Shown here: piece after piece, positions 25,337-34,959 of the stretch
How the letters are laid out: every line of letters starts with the position of its first letter
Position numbering within the stretch: the stretch's first letter is position 1
From: Firmicutes bacterium UBA5201
Lineage (GTDB): Bacteria > Bacillota > Clostridia > Peptostreptococcales > Acidaminobacteraceae
DNA: 64,000 nucleotides
NCBI GenBank assembly: GCA_002412775.1
Contig: DHVT01000026.1
Span: forward strand, 111,819 to 175,818
Direction: 5' to 3'
Translations under genes and position numbers: made by a program
The notes under the pieces: generated by a model
What the model was told of the DNA's origin: nothing
The model's input: the letters and a program-made list of their open reading frames with translations, nothing else
The model's database searches: none

Positions 25337-26632
25337 TCAGCTATAGATCTCCATCAATACAGCTTTACTCGCTTCCAAATAGGCATCCAATTGAGCCATA
25401 GTATGTGCTGCCGACAAAAATAACCCTTCAAACTGCGCAGGAGGAAGTAGTATTCCCCGATCTAGCATTGCTCTGAAATATGTCGCATAAGCATTTGTAT
25501 CACAACGCTTGACATCGTCATAATTGTTGATTTCACCTTCGGCGAAAAATAGACAAGGCATAGATTTATATCGCTTGAATGATACTGGAAGTTGATGTTC
25601 TTCAATAAAAGGCACCATTTCCGATTCCAAATACTTCGCCATATCTTCCAAATTTTGATATACCTTTGGATTTTCCTTTAAATAATCCAACATTTGAATT
25701 CCAAAATACATCGCAAGTGGGTTTCCTGATAAAGTCCCAGCTTGATACACTCCGCCAAGTGGAGATACTGTCGACATGATTTCAAGTTTGCCGCCATAAG
25801 CACCAACCGGTAACCCACCTCCGATGATTTTACCAAAACAAACCATATCCGGAATGATCCCATAAACCTCAGATGCACCGCCATAGGCCAACCTGAACCC
25901 TGTGATCACTTCATCGAAAATCAGAATTGTACCATATTCATTACATAGTTCTCTAAGAGTGCTTAAAAATGATATCTCACTTGGCACCACCCCCATATTG
26001 CCTGCAACAGGTTCTATTATAACAGCCGCGAGCTCTTTCCCGTATTCCTCAAACGCTTTGATCAACGAATTTGAGTCGTTATATCTCGTAACAATCGTGT
26101 CTTTGACCACCGATTCTGGAACCCCTAGTGATGTTGGAACACCATAGGTCAAAGTACCTGAGCCCGATTTCACAAGCAGTGCATCCGAATGTCCATGATA
26201 ACACCCTTCGAATTTCAAAATCTTGTTTCTTGAAGTGAATCCCCGTGCAACTCGAATAGCACTCATAGTCGCTTCAGTTCCGGAATTCACCATACGTACC
26301 ATATCCATTCCCTCATAGGCATCAACAAGGCGTTCTGCCATTTCGACTTCAAGTGCTGAAGGCACACCATAACTCAATCCTTTGGATAGAATAGGATTCA
26401 AGTCATTTTTCATAAATGGTGGTGTATGTCCAAGAATCATTGGCCCCCAGGATCCTATAAAATCAAAATATTCATTTCCATCGACATCTGTCAGAATTGA
26501 CTCCGATGCAGAATCAATCATTATTGGGTCCATTCCCACTGATCGAAAAGCTCTGACTGGGCTATTAACCCCTCCAGGTATTACGAGTTTGGCGCGTTCA
26601 TAAAGAGTTTTTGATTGCTCATGTCTCAACAT
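25337..26632 (-). CDS. hemL: Glutamate-1-semialdehyde 2,1-aminomutase
   Basis: The 431-residue PLP enzyme converts glutamate-1-semialdehyde to 5-aminolevulinate, the second step of the C5 tetrapyrrole route. Visible are LVIPGGVNSPVRAF, NSGTEATMSAIRVARG, YHGHSDALLVKSGSG, ILIFDEVITGFR and the PLP lysine region DMVCFGKIIGGGLPVGAYGG. The start at 26632 has GAGG 7 nt upstream; an 18-codon upstream extension overlaps hemB and is unlikely. It is the last gene of the cobalamin-riboswitch operon. Confidence 0.95.
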   Translation of the reverse strand: MLRHEQSKTLYERAKLVIPGGVNSPVRAFRSVGMDPIMIDSASESILTDVDGNEYFDFIGSWGPMILGHTPPFMKNDLNPILSKGLSYGVPSALEVEMAERLVDAYEGMDMVRMVNSGTEATMSAIRVARGFTSRNKILKFEGCYHGHSDALLVKSGSGTLTYGVPTSLGVPESVVKDTIVTRYNDSNSLIKAFEEYGKELAAVIIEPVAGNMGVVPSEISFLSTLRELCNEYGTILIFDEVITGFRLAYGGASEVYGIIPDMVCFGKIIGGGLPVGAYGGKLEIMSTVSPLGGVYQAGTLSGNPLAMYFGIQMLDYLKENPKVYQNLEDMAKYLESEMVPFIEEHQLPVSFKRYKSMPCLFFAEGEINNYDDVKRCDTNAYATYFRAMLDRGILLPPAQFEGLFLSAAHTMAQLDAYLEASKAVLMEIYS

Positions 26633-26666
26633 AATGTTTCCTCTCACTTCCAACTTTAACATGTGG

Positions 26667-27653
26667 CTATAGCCACTTCTCTGCAATTAACTTTGAAAAA
26701 TAGGTAATGATCAATTTCGCCCCCGCCCGCTTGAATCCAATCATCGTTTCATAAACAATAGATTCACTGACAATGCCAGACTTGATTCCTTGATAGAGGA
26801 GTGCGTACTCCCCACTGACATTATAAACAACAAGAGGTTTTTTTATGGCTTCATTTAACTCATGCAAAATATCCAAGTACATCATGGCTGGCTTGACAAT
26901 GATTAAATCAGCACCTTGATCGGTGCTCGCCCTCGCGACATCCGTAACGTCTTTACTGTTATGAAAATCCATTTGATAACTGCTTCTAGAGCCTTGTTTA
27001 GGACTTGAATCGGCAACAGCTCTAAATGGTCCATAATAGCTTGAGTGATACTTAATCGCATAGGACATGATTGGGACGTTAGCAAAACCATTACTATCCA
27101 AAGATTGTCGAATAGCACCGATACGACCGTCCATCATGTCTGAAGGCGCAACCATATCTGCACCTGACTCGACATGGCTCAATGCAACCTTAGCCAAAAG
27201 TGTCACTGTAGGGTCATTATCAACACACCCTGAATCGGTTAGAACGCCACAATGTCCGTGATCCGTATATTGACAAAGGCATACATCTGTAATGACATAA
27301 AACTTGGGCGAGTAGGATTTCACATAGCGTATTGCCTTTTGTACAATGCCATTTTCATCATACGCACAAGAACCGATTGAGTCCTTTTGTTCTGGAATGC
27401 CAAACAGCAAAACTTGATGCAATCCTAAATGCAATAATTTGTCCAATTCTTCATGCAACCTGTCAAGTGAATACCTATAAACTTCTGGCATCGCCTCAGT
27501 TGACGATTTGATGTTTTGACCTTCAACAACAAAAATAGGGGTAATTAAATCATCGATCGACAAATGATTTTCTCTCACCATTTTTCTCAAATTGTCGTTT
27601 TCTCTGAGGCGCCTAAAACGATGTTTTACATCACAGGTGTACGACTGATCCAT
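26667..27653 (-). CDS. hemB: Porphobilinogen synthase (delta-aminolevulinate dehydratase)
   Basis: The 328-residue enzyme condenses two 5-aminolevulinates. It has the zinc-site DVCLCQYTDHGHCG, the first lysine site MSYAIKYHSSYYGPFR and the Schiff-base lysine LIIVKPAMMYLD, followed by YNVSGEYAL. Start at 27653 has GAGGAG upstream; the gene overlaps the end of the preceding fusion gene by 23 nt. Confidence 0.95.
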   Translation of the reverse strand: MDQSYTCDVKHRFRRLRENDNLRKMVRENHLSIDDLITPIFVVEGQNIKSSTEAMPEVYRYSLDRLHEELDKLLHLGLHQVLLFGIPEQKDSIGSCAYDENGIVQKAIRYVKSYSPKFYVITDVCLCQYTDHGHCGVLTDSGCVDNDPTVTLLAKVALSHVESGADMVAPSDMMDGRIGAIRQSLDSNGFANVPIMSYAIKYHSSYYGPFRAVADSSPKQGSRSSYQMDFHNSKDVTDVARASTDQGADLIIVKPAMMYLDILHELNEAIKKPLVVYNVSGEYALLYQGIKSGIVSESIVYETMIGFKRAGAKLIITYFSKLIAEKWL

Positions 27654-30030
27654 TTTTACTCTCCTCACTTATGATTGTCTCTATCATTCCATCTATAGTA
27701 TGGATCTTTGAAGTTACAACATCCTTATATCCCATTTCCATCAAAACATCCGTGGTTACAGGGCCGATGGATACAAGTAATTTGTCACATTCAATTTTAA
27801 AGTTATGACTCAGTAAATACTCATGAAAATACTTGGCGGACGAGCCACTTGTAAATGTGACATAGTCCACTTGACTCAATGTTTCCGCTGTGATTTCCAT
27901 ATCAGTTGATGAGCAAGTGCGATACACTGGGATGTGAACAAAGTCACAAATTGAACCAAAGGTATCAGATAATAAAGTTCTTATATCTTCTGCTCCTGGA
28001 AGCAGTATGCTATCTTTCTTGCTGATCAATGGCTTCATCAATTTGACGATGCCTTCTTGAGTAAATTGCTCAGGAATGTAATCGGCTTTAATGCCATACC
28101 CAATCAAACTACTCGCAGTAGAGGTTCCTATTGCGAGAACTTTCAAATGTGAAAGATGACGGGAGTCCATACCTTGTTCCTGTAAAGCCTTAAAAAACAA
28201 CTTTACACCGTTCGAACTCGTAAACCATAGATGTGTAAAGCTTTTCAATTGATTGAACTGGTTCAAAAGTGGTCCTTGATCGACCTCATAGATTTCTATT
28301 GATGGGCTCTCAATGACCGTCGCACCGAGGTGACGTAATTTTTCTGAAAATGAACTTGCCAGAGCGCTGGCTCGAGTCACTAAAATTTTCTTGCCAAAAA
28401 GAGGCCTTTTCTCAAACCAATTTAAATCTTTTCGCAGACAGATTACATCGCCCACCGCCAAGAAAGCTGGTGATGCCACACCTGAGATGCTGTCCGCGTC
28501 ATCCATGGTCGTTTCGTAAACCATCTGATTTCCAAGTGTGGCATTAGAAACAACTGCTATCGGAGTCTTGGGGTCTTTGCCTTTTCCAATTAATTCACTG
28601 CATATGTTCTTGAATTGACTTATACTCATAAGAAAAACCAAAGTTCCCTCCAGCTTTGAAATTGTATCAAAATCAAGTCTCTTATCTTCTGAATTGAAAT
28701 GACCAGTAAATACATGAAATGATGCCGCAACGTCCCTATGTGTTATTGGGATGCCGGCATATGCCAATCCGGAAATTGGAGAGGTGATCCCTGGAATCAC
28801 TTCAAACGGAATTCCCTTTGAATTCAAGTGTATGGCTTCCTCTCCACCACGTCCAAATACAAATGGGTCACCGCCTTTTAATCTAACGATTCTCTTGTAT
28901 GATTTTGCTAATTTTTCAAGTGTTCTATTGATTTCTTCCTGAGTCATGGCATGGTCGGATGCCGCTTTGCCAACGTATATTCTCTCAGCATGCTCCGGCA
29001 CATATTTGAGAAACGCAGGTGCGACCAGTCTATCATATACAACCGCATCACATTGTTTGAGCCTATCGACAGCTTTGATGGTGATCAGACCTTCATCACC
29101 AGGACCCGCACCGACCAATGAAACCATCACATCCGAGAACATTTTCTCGAGTGTAGCTTCAGCGGCTCTTTTGCCTAATGCCTCTGCATGATCTCGATCA
29201 TCTGTAAGTTCAGTTTTATACAGACTACGTCCCTCAGAATCACCAAAAACAGTAGAAATTTTCAATTGACGTCCATGCAAAGTCGCATATGCTCCAATTG
29301 GTATGTGACAACTGCCTTCTATAGCTTCCAAAAATGCCCTTTCAGCACGAACACAAACATCAGATACTTCATCGCAAATTGAGTTCAATAACACCTTGAT
29401 ATGATTGTCGTTCGTTCTGTATTGAAGTCCGAGTGCACCTTGTGCAGGTGCGGGAACTATTAAATCAACATCCAGATATTGCGTGATTTTTTCTTTGATC
29501 CCCAGCCTGTGCATACCGGCAGCAGCAAGGATCACGCCATCAAGTAATTCTTTTGGGATTTTATTGATTCGAGTTTCCACATTGCCTCTTATTGGAACTG
29601 GCACAAGATCTGGTCTAATTCGCATAAGCTGATACAGCCGACGCTTGCTACCTGTACCAATTCTCGCCCCAGCTGGTAGATCATCCAATGTATTGAACCC
29701 CTCCCTGAGTACCAAAACATCTCTTGCATCTTCACGTACTGGTACGGAAGCTAGAGATAATTCCGGCTCGAAATGACTTGGCATATCTTTAAGACTATGG
29801 ACTGCAAAGTCGATTTGACCTGCTCTTAATTGCTCTTCAATTGCACGTGTAAACAACCCTTTATCACCAATTTTATCCAGTGGTGTCGTTTGAATCTGGT
29901 CGCCTTTAGTAATGATCACTTTTAAAATAAACTCATACTCCTGCCATTTTTCCTGAAGCTTGCTGATGACCCATTCAGTTTGATTGACCGCCAAACGACT
30001 TCCTCTTGTACCCACGATTATCTGACGCAT
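27631..30030 (-). CDS. hemC-cobA-hemD: Trifunctional HemC-CobA-HemD: hydroxymethylbilane synthase, uroporphyrinogen-III methyltransferase and synthase
   Basis: Three complete enzymes are fused in 799 residues. Residues 1 to ~300 are HemC (IIVGTRGSRLAVNQTEW, and EGSCHIPIGA with the cofactor-binding Cys). About 305-545 is SUMT/CobA (VSLVGAGPGDEGLITIKA, VRLKGGDPFVFGRGGEE, VIPGITSPISGLAYAGIPITHRD). The rest is HemD (KKILVTRASA, WFTSSNGVKLFF, YVTFTSGSSAKYF). Together they turn porphobilinogen into precorrin-2 via uroporphyrinogen III. CobA-HemD fusions are common in clostridia; fusion of HemC as well is less usual. RBS AAAGGA; the gene begins 3 nt after the dehydrogenase gene. Confidence 0.94.
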   Translation of the reverse strand: MRQIIVGTRGSRLAVNQTEWVISKLQEKWQEYEFILKVIITKGDQIQTTPLDKIGDKGLFTRAIEEQLRAGQIDFAVHSLKDMPSHFEPELSLASVPVREDARDVLVLREGFNTLDDLPAGARIGTGSKRRLYQLMRIRPDLVPVPIRGNVETRINKIPKELLDGVILAAAGMHRLGIKEKITQYLDVDLIVPAPAQGALGLQYRTNDNHIKVLLNSICDEVSDVCVRAERAFLEAIEGSCHIPIGAYATLHGRQLKISTVFGDSEGRSLYKTELTDDRDHAEALGKRAAEATLEKMFSDVMVSLVGAGPGDEGLITIKAVDRLKQCDAVVYDRLVAPAFLKYVPEHAERIYVGKAASDHAMTQEEINRTLEKLAKSYKRIVRLKGGDPFVFGRGGEEAIHLNSKGIPFEVIPGITSPISGLAYAGIPITHRDVAASFHVFTGHFNSEDKRLDFDTISKLEGTLVFLMSISQFKNICSELIGKGKDPKTPIAVVSNATLGNQMVYETTMDDADSISGVASPAFLAVGDVICLRKDLNWFEKRPLFGKKILVTRASALASSFSEKLRHLGATVIESPSIEIYEVDQGPLLNQFNQLKSFTHLWFTSSNGVKLFFKALQEQGMDSRHLSHLKVLAIGTSTASSLIGYGIKADYIPEQFTQEGIVKLMKPLISKKDSILLPGAEDIRTLLSDTFGSICDFVHIPVYRTCSSTDMEITAETLSQVDYVTFTSGSSAKYFHEYLLSHNFKIECDKLLVSIGPVTTDVLMEMGYKDVVTSKIHTIDGMIETIISEESKNGSVVHL

Positions 30031-30033
30031 ATT

Positions 30034-30582
30034 TTATTCCTTTCTCAACTTTTCAATAAGCGCATCATAAGGCATATGCATTTTTTTTGCCTCATTTGAA
30101 TGAATTGAAATTTTTTTTATATCCGTTTCCATTTCTTTCAGCACTGGTTTTAGCTCGCTGATGATATGACGTGCCACGTAAGGTGAACGATTTTTTCCTG
30201 ATGCTGCCACAACATAATCATCATGAGTGATTGAGCACATATCTGAAAACATGCCTTTACCTCCGTCATCGATTCGATTATAAAGTTTATGACACTGCTC
30301 ACATATTTCAGCAACTTGTTGGTTCACTGAACTAAGATTTGTCGAAATGATTACAAGATGATGTTCCATGAAAATTTCCTTATGTCTCTCATAAAAATCA
30401 GAAAAATACATCACGTAATCCGCATTGCGTTCAGCATCCGGGTCAACTGTTGTAACCGCGGCGAAACAGCTTTCATAGCTGACTTTTTTTCTTGTGCCGA
30501 TCAAGCCGTTTCCTACAATCAACACTTTCAATTTATTGGTGTTCAGTGCAATGGGTTTGATCGTGTATGTCTTTTCACTCAT
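30034..30582 (-). CDS. Precorrin-2 dehydrogenase (SirC/CysG-B like)
   Basis: The 182-residue protein has an N-terminal NAD-binding fold (KLKVLIVGNGLIGTRKK), ISTNLSSVNQQVAEIC, and the Met8/CysG-B-type segment GMFSDMCSITHDDYVVAASGKNRSPYVARHI. It oxidises precorrin-2 to sirohydrochlorin, the branch to siroheme or cobalamin. It overlaps hemA by 8 nt, with AAGGAG within the hemA end. Whether it also has ferrochelatase activity cannot be told. Confidence 0.85.
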   Translation of the reverse strand: MSEKTYTIKPIALNTNKLKVLIVGNGLIGTRKKVSYESCFAAVTTVDPDAERNADYVMYFSDFYERHKEIFMEHHLVIISTNLSSVNQQVAEICEQCHKLYNRIDDGGKGMFSDMCSITHDDYVVAASGKNRSPYVARHIISELKPVLKEMETDIKKISIHSNEAKKMHMPYDALIEKLRKE

Positions 30583-31816
30583 ATTGATACAACTCCTTGA
30601 GCATTTTTATATACGCTGTGCGCTTATCTTGATCATAGATGTTTTTCAGTTGTTCAATCGGTGGTTTCACCATCTTTTTAAGTGATGATTCAATAAGCTG
30701 TTCAATTCTAAGCAAATTTCGTTCATCGGATGCTAGATTCTTTCTTTTTATTGAAAGCATTGTTTCTTGTGTCAATTTCTGAATGGTCGTTTGCCATTCC
30801 CTTATGACATCGTCGATGCCAATAGATTCAACCCAAGTAATATACTGCTCTACGCGTTCCACCATCATGCTTTCTATTGTTTTTCCTATGGACTCTCTTT
30901 TCTTATAATTGGATTCAGAGATGTCTTTCAAGTGATCGACGTGCCATAGGGTCAGATCTTCAATTTGTGATATGGAACTTTCTATATCTCTAGGCATCGC
31001 AAGGTCGATCCATAGTGCGCCTTTTTTATACCCTATAAGATCGTTTCTTCTGATCACAGTGTGTGGGGCTGCTGTCGAACTGATCACAAGATCACTCTCC
31101 AAAATGCAATCATACCTGGCTTCAAATGTCTCTATTCTTACTTTCGGGTGATTTAAGATTTCTTCAGAAAGCTTCTCTGGTGATCGAATAGAAACGACGA
31201 TTTGTTGAACAGGTGACTCAAGCAAATGTTTTATCGCCAATCCCCCCATTTTTCCAAGTCCAATCATCGCCACTTTATGATCTGCTGTCAAGTACCCAGC
31301 TTCATAGGCTTTTTTGGTTGCTATATAGCTCAAAGAAAGTGGGTTTTCTGAAAATTTCAATGAAGTTCTCACCATTTTTGAAAATGAAATGGATTCTCTG
31401 AACAATTTGTTCAACAATTTCCCTGCAAAACCTTCTTCTGTAGCCGCTGCAATAGCATTCTTGACCTGTCCTAGAATCTGATCTTCACCAAGAACCGCTG
31501 AATCTAGCCCGCAAGCCACTTTAAACAAATGATTGACCGCATCGGTTTGTGTTTTATGATAGATTATTTCCAGCTGATGGTCGAATAGCTTACCGATATA
31601 GACCATTAAATCATGACTTGTTTTTGAGTAATCGCTCATGGCACTGACAAAATAGATTTCAAATCTGCCACAAGTTGCAATAATAGTGAATTCTTCTATC
31701 CCGTCCCAAAACATCAAATCATCTTTGATTTGATCTAACGTGTTTTGATGTGACAAAAGTTCACGCTGTTCCACGGATGCTGTATCATGATTTATTCCCA
31801 AAACCCCGATTTTCAT
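30575..31816 (-). CDS. hemA: Glutamyl-tRNA reductase
   Basis: The 413-residue enzyme reduces glutamyl-tRNA to glutamate-1-semialdehyde. It shows GINHDTASVEQRE, the catalytic-Cys motif TIIATCGRFEIYF, CGLDSAVLGEDQILGQVK, the NADPH fold KVAMIGLGKMGGLAIKHL, and STAAPHTVI with LWIDLAMPRDIE. Start at 31816 with GGGAGGG upstream. It is the first of the heme-pathway genes, 4-bp overlapped with cbiO, so the operon continues without break. Confidence 0.95.
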   Translation of the reverse strand: MKIGVLGINHDTASVEQRELLSHQNTLDQIKDDLMFWDGIEEFTIIATCGRFEIYFVSAMSDYSKTSHDLMVYIGKLFDHQLEIIYHKTQTDAVNHLFKVACGLDSAVLGEDQILGQVKNAIAAATEEGFAGKLLNKLFRESISFSKMVRTSLKFSENPLSLSYIATKKAYEAGYLTADHKVAMIGLGKMGGLAIKHLLESPVQQIVVSIRSPEKLSEEILNHPKVRIETFEARYDCILESDLVISSTAAPHTVIRRNDLIGYKKGALWIDLAMPRDIESSISQIEDLTLWHVDHLKDISESNYKKRESIGKTIESMMVERVEQYITWVESIGIDDVIREWQTTIQKLTQETMLSIKRKNLASDERNLLRIEQLIESSLKKMVKPPIEQLKNIYDQDKRTAYIKMLKELYQYE

Positions 31817-32592
31817 AAGCCCTCCCAAAGCAATTTCGTATCTATACCGAATTTTTCTGAGACTCTGATCATTAGCGGTCTCTCTAGTGACGCTTGCCGC
31901 ATCACTTCTTGCTGTGACATGATGTCATGTGTCTTCCCATTTGCTATGATTCGTCCTTGATGCATGACGTAAATGCGATCACATAATTCATAAATCAAAT
32001 CCATATTATGACTTGAGACAACTACACTTCGACCTTCAAGGGCCAACTTCTTTATCAATTGAACCATATCTTTTTTCATTTTGGGATCGAGTCCCGTCTC
32101 GGGTTCATCCAGTAGTATCGTTTCACACTCCAGCGCAAGAATGCCCGCTATAGCAACTCTCTTTTTTTGGCCAAAACTCAAATATTGAATAGGGGTTTTT
32201 TCAAATGCATCCGCTCCCACCAAATTTATGCATCTTTCAGTACGTTCGTTGACGATCGCTTTAGGTAATCCCAAGTTTTTGGGTCCCATTGATACATCAT
32301 CATGAATCGATGTGTGAAAGAGTTGACGCTCGGGATCTTGTAAGACCATATTGATCTTCTGTCGGTGACTGATCAAACCGCTTTTACTGTAATCAATTTT
32401 CTCCCCATTTACTATCACTTCTCCTTTTTGAGGTTTGTGTAGCCCCAAAAGGCACTTGAATAATGTCGACTTGCCCGCACCATTTTCACCTATAACGCCG
32501 ACAACAAGTCCTTTCTCTGTGGAAAAATCAATATTTTCAATACCTTGATTACTATATTCATAATGAAATGTCAGCTGATTGCATTTAATCAT
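31813..32592 (-). CDS. cbiO: Cobalt ECF transporter ATPase CbiO
   Basis: The ABC ATPase of about 259 residues has GENGAGKST (Walker A), VLQDPERQLF (Q-loop), YLSFGQKKRVAIAG (signature), TILLDEPETGLDP (Walker B) and SSHNMDLIY. In energy-coupling-factor cobalt importers it works with CbiQ, CbiM and CbiN, all encoded upstream. ATG 32592 with AGGAG; a TTG two codons earlier is the alternative. Confidence 0.94.
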   Translation of the reverse strand: MIKCNQLTFHYEYSNQGIENIDFSTEKGLVVGVIGENGAGKSTLFKCLLGLHKPQKGEVIVNGEKIDYSKSGLISHRQKINMVLQDPERQLFHTSIHDDVSMGPKNLGLPKAIVNERTERCINLVGADAFEKTPIQYLSFGQKKRVAIAGILALECETILLDEPETGLDPKMKKDMVQLIKKLALEGRSVVVSSHNMDLIYELCDRIYVMHQGRIIANGKTHDIMSQQEVMRQASLERPLMIRVSEKFGIDTKLLWEGL

Positions 32593-32594
32593 AT

Positions 32595-33224
32595 TCAACT
32601 CCTGATATCGTGATAAAATCTTATCCTCATAGCAGATTCCATTTCATCCATCCTACTTAAAATACGTATAAACAACATGGATGCCATCTGCACAACACTT
32701 AGAAAAGCAGTTTTCGGTTTGATGAAACCATATCTAAGCTGCTGTGAAAGAATCATGTCAACCGACTCTTCAATGATGACAAAAAGCATTCTGTAGCTGA
32801 GTCCAAACAACTGCACAAAAGCACTTGGCATATGCAACATAACCATCCAATCGATGATCCTATTCATCGGAATCGTCAGCGAAAGACTGAACACAAGCGC
32901 AAATGATGAGACTGATCTCAAAAATACACTTAAAGCAAAAAATATTCGTTCAGGTGACATACTCTGAGTGATGTCGAAAGCAATCATCAAAGCTGTGATT
33001 CCTGTAAAAACAACTGGTACCATCATCAACTTTGCCAATGTGATAACCCTGATTCTCGTAAGAATAAAAATAGTTGCAAAAGCGACTGCCAAATTGACAA
33101 AATATAAAGCCCAAAAATCCACAAGTATACTCACTACCAAAACAATTAATGTCATGGTGATTCGAGTCCCTGTAAAGACATTATTATATTTACTTTTGTA
33201 CGCTATGGCATCGACATGAATCAC
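32595..33224 (-). CDS. cbiQ: Cobalt ECF transporter transmembrane protein CbiQ
   Basis: A 209-residue membrane protein with several TM segments and the T-unit coupling region (SQQLRYGFIK, ILSRMDEMESAMRIRFYH). It links the ATPase to the CbiMN substrate unit. GTG start at 33224 with AAGGAG upstream, inside the end of cbiN (35-bp overlap). Confidence 0.9.
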   Translation of the reverse strand: MIHVDAIAYKSKYNNVFTGTRITMTLIVLVVSILVDFWALYFVNLAVAFATIFILTRIRVITLAKLMMVPVVFTGITALMIAFDITQSMSPERIFFALSVFLRSVSSFALVFSLSLTIPMNRIIDWMVMLHMPSAFVQLFGLSYRMLFVIIEESVDMILSQQLRYGFIKPKTAFLSVVQMASMLFIRILSRMDEMESAMRIRFYHDIRS

Positions 33225-33489
33225 GCTTTTTCTCCTTAAGTGTTCCGAGGTAGTACCCTATGATCATCGCGCCAGATGCTGCGAAAAGTGTAAACAACAA
33301 ACTCTCAATTTCTCCACTTGGAGGCTCCCACATAGGTTCGAACCATGGTTCATAGTTTGGATTGATTTCAAATACCATGCTCTCAGCATTGCCATCAGAA
33401 CCGCTGTACTCAGCTGATGGGTTGAGAACCAGGGGTACGATTATTAGCAAAGCAAAAATGATCAGCAGGATAGTATTTTGTTTTTTCAT
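33190..33489 (-). CDS. cbiN: Cobalt transport protein CbiN
   Basis: The 99-residue protein has two TM helices around a periplasmic loop with GSDGNAESMVFEINPNYEPWFEPMWEPPSGEIES, the conserved CbiN loop pattern that assists cobalt loading of CbiM. GGAGG upstream of ATG 33489; 4-bp overlap with cbiM. Confidence 0.92.
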   Translation of the reverse strand: MKKQNTILLIIFALLIIVPLVLNPSAEYSGSDGNAESMVFEINPNYEPWFEPMWEPPSGEIESLLFTLFAASGAMIIGYYLGTLKEKKRDSCRCHSVQK

Positions 33490-34178
33490 CTTTGTCCTCC
33501 TACAAGTCTTGGAAATCTATTGTCCTGACTCAATAGGTTGTAAACCACAACGGTCAGTAACCCTTCCGCTATTGAAATCGGCAATTGAGTAAACATGAAT
33601 ACGCCTAAAAATTTCGTGGTCGCATAAAAGAAATTACCATTTGCAAAAGCGCTTCCAAGTTGTATGCTTGTTACGAAATAGGTGCTCAAACTTCCAATCA
33701 TCGCTGCAACAAACACACTGACTTTTGTGTTGATATTCATTTTTCTCATGACTTTATAGATTCCAAATGAAACAAACGGTCCTACTACAGCCATTGAAAA
33801 AGCATTTGCTCCCAAAGTTGTAATGCCTCCATGTGCTATAAGGAGTGCTTGTAAAATAAGCACAATCGTACCTATCGCAACCATAGGCAGTGGTCCTAAA
33901 AGAATCGCTCCAAGACCCATTCCCGTCGGATGTGAACAACTTCCAATGATTGAAGGTATTTTCAAGGAAGATAAGGTGAAGGCGAAAGCCGCCATCAAGG
34001 CAAAGATCAACTTAGTCGAGGCATCCTCACGAAATTGTCGGTTCAACTCAAAGATACTCCACACTAAAAAAGGCGTGAAGACCAGCGTCCAAAAGAATGC
34101 CCAAGTTTGAGGCAGAAAACCTTCACCAATGTGCATGGCATACGTCAATTGTCCATAACCAAGTATTGTATTAATCAT
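33486..34178 (-). CDS. cbiM: Cobalt ECF substrate-capture protein CbiM
   Basis: The 230-residue membrane protein contains the metal site MHIGEGFLPQTWAFFW (N-terminal His region near residue 16), GSCSHPTGMGLGAILLGP and LGANAFSMAVVGPFVSFG. In most CbiM proteins the MHIxEG Met is the mature N-terminus, so the preceding ~14 residues may be removed. Start at 34178 with GGGGG upstream. Confidence 0.93.
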   Translation of the reverse strand: MINTILGYGQLTYAMHIGEGFLPQTWAFFWTLVFTPFLVWSIFELNRQFREDASTKLIFALMAAFAFTLSSLKIPSIIGSCSHPTGMGLGAILLGPLPMVAIGTIVLILQALLIAHGGITTLGANAFSMAVVGPFVSFGIYKVMRKMNINTKVSVFVAAMIGSLSTYFVTSIQLGSAFANGNFFYATTKFLGVFMFTQLPISIAEGLLTVVVYNLLSQDNRFPRLVGGQR

Positions 34179-34179
34179 A

Positions 34180-34959
34180 TTAACCCCCATTTTCAATTGT
34201 TGTATTTAATAATGTTCGAAGCATAGCAATATTCGCTACAGAACTTCCTTCATAAGACTGATCCAATGACAGGACAAGTCCTTTAACCTTAGAATTTTTA
34301 ATTGCTTCCAAATTGGATTCATAGGCACTCCCTTCACCACTGTTTTTAAAAATGAAATGTGTTATCCCATAAGCGGCAAACAAAGATAGATTCAATTGAA
34401 GTGGATACGGGGCCTTTATTGCTATAATATTCCTTAAAGGTACATCAAGTTCTTCACAGATCTTCAATGAATACACGCTCGGCATGATTCTAAAAAAACA
34501 ATTTTCTTTAGGAAATACCTCATAAAAGGCTTTGATATGTTTTGTTCCTGTGATCATATAAATGTCATCAGGCTTTTGATGACCCCTTAAAAAATTTATG
34601 ATTTCTTCCATAGTCTTATATGAATTTAAGTTTTGTACCATTGATGTGTCAGAGACGATTGCAGGTCTTTCATATCGTATATATTTTATTGCAGCTTTTT
34701 CACAGGCAGATTTAGCTACTTTTTTAATTTCAAGTGCATGTGGATGAGTCGCATCTATAACAATATCTATTTGCTCAGCTCTGATGTGACTGTATAATGA
34801 CGCTTCAGTAAATTGTCTTACAATGCACTGAGTATCCACATCCTCATAAGTCTTTTTGCCAAGATCCGTCGCAACAGAAAGCTGATGAGATAAACCCATT
34901 TCATTTAATAATGCGCTTATTTTTTTTCCTTCGTGTGTCCCTCCAAGAATCAGAATCAT
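34180..34959 (-). CDS. cbiJ: Cobalt-precorrin-6A reductase
   Basis: The 259-residue enzyme begins MILILGGTHEGKKIS, the nucleotide-binding start of CbiJ/CobK, with DIVIDATHPHALEIK and IKAPYPLQLNLSLFAAYGITHFIFKNSGE, a conserved C-terminal region. It reduces the macrocycle with NADH. Overlaps cbiH by 4 nt and precedes cbiM by 1 nt. Confidence 0.93.
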   Translation of the reverse strand: MILILGGTHEGKKISALLNEMGLSHQLSVATDLGKKTYEDVDTQCIVRQFTEASLYSHIRAEQIDIVIDATHPHALEIKKVAKSACEKAAIKYIRYERPAIVSDTSMVQNLNSYKTMEEIINFLRGHQKPDDIYMITGTKHIKAFYEVFPKENCFFRIMPSVYSLKICEELDVPLRNIIAIKAPYPLQLNLSLFAAYGITHFIFKNSGEGSAYESNLEAIKNSKVKGLVLSLDQSYEGSSVANIAMLRTLLNTTIENGG

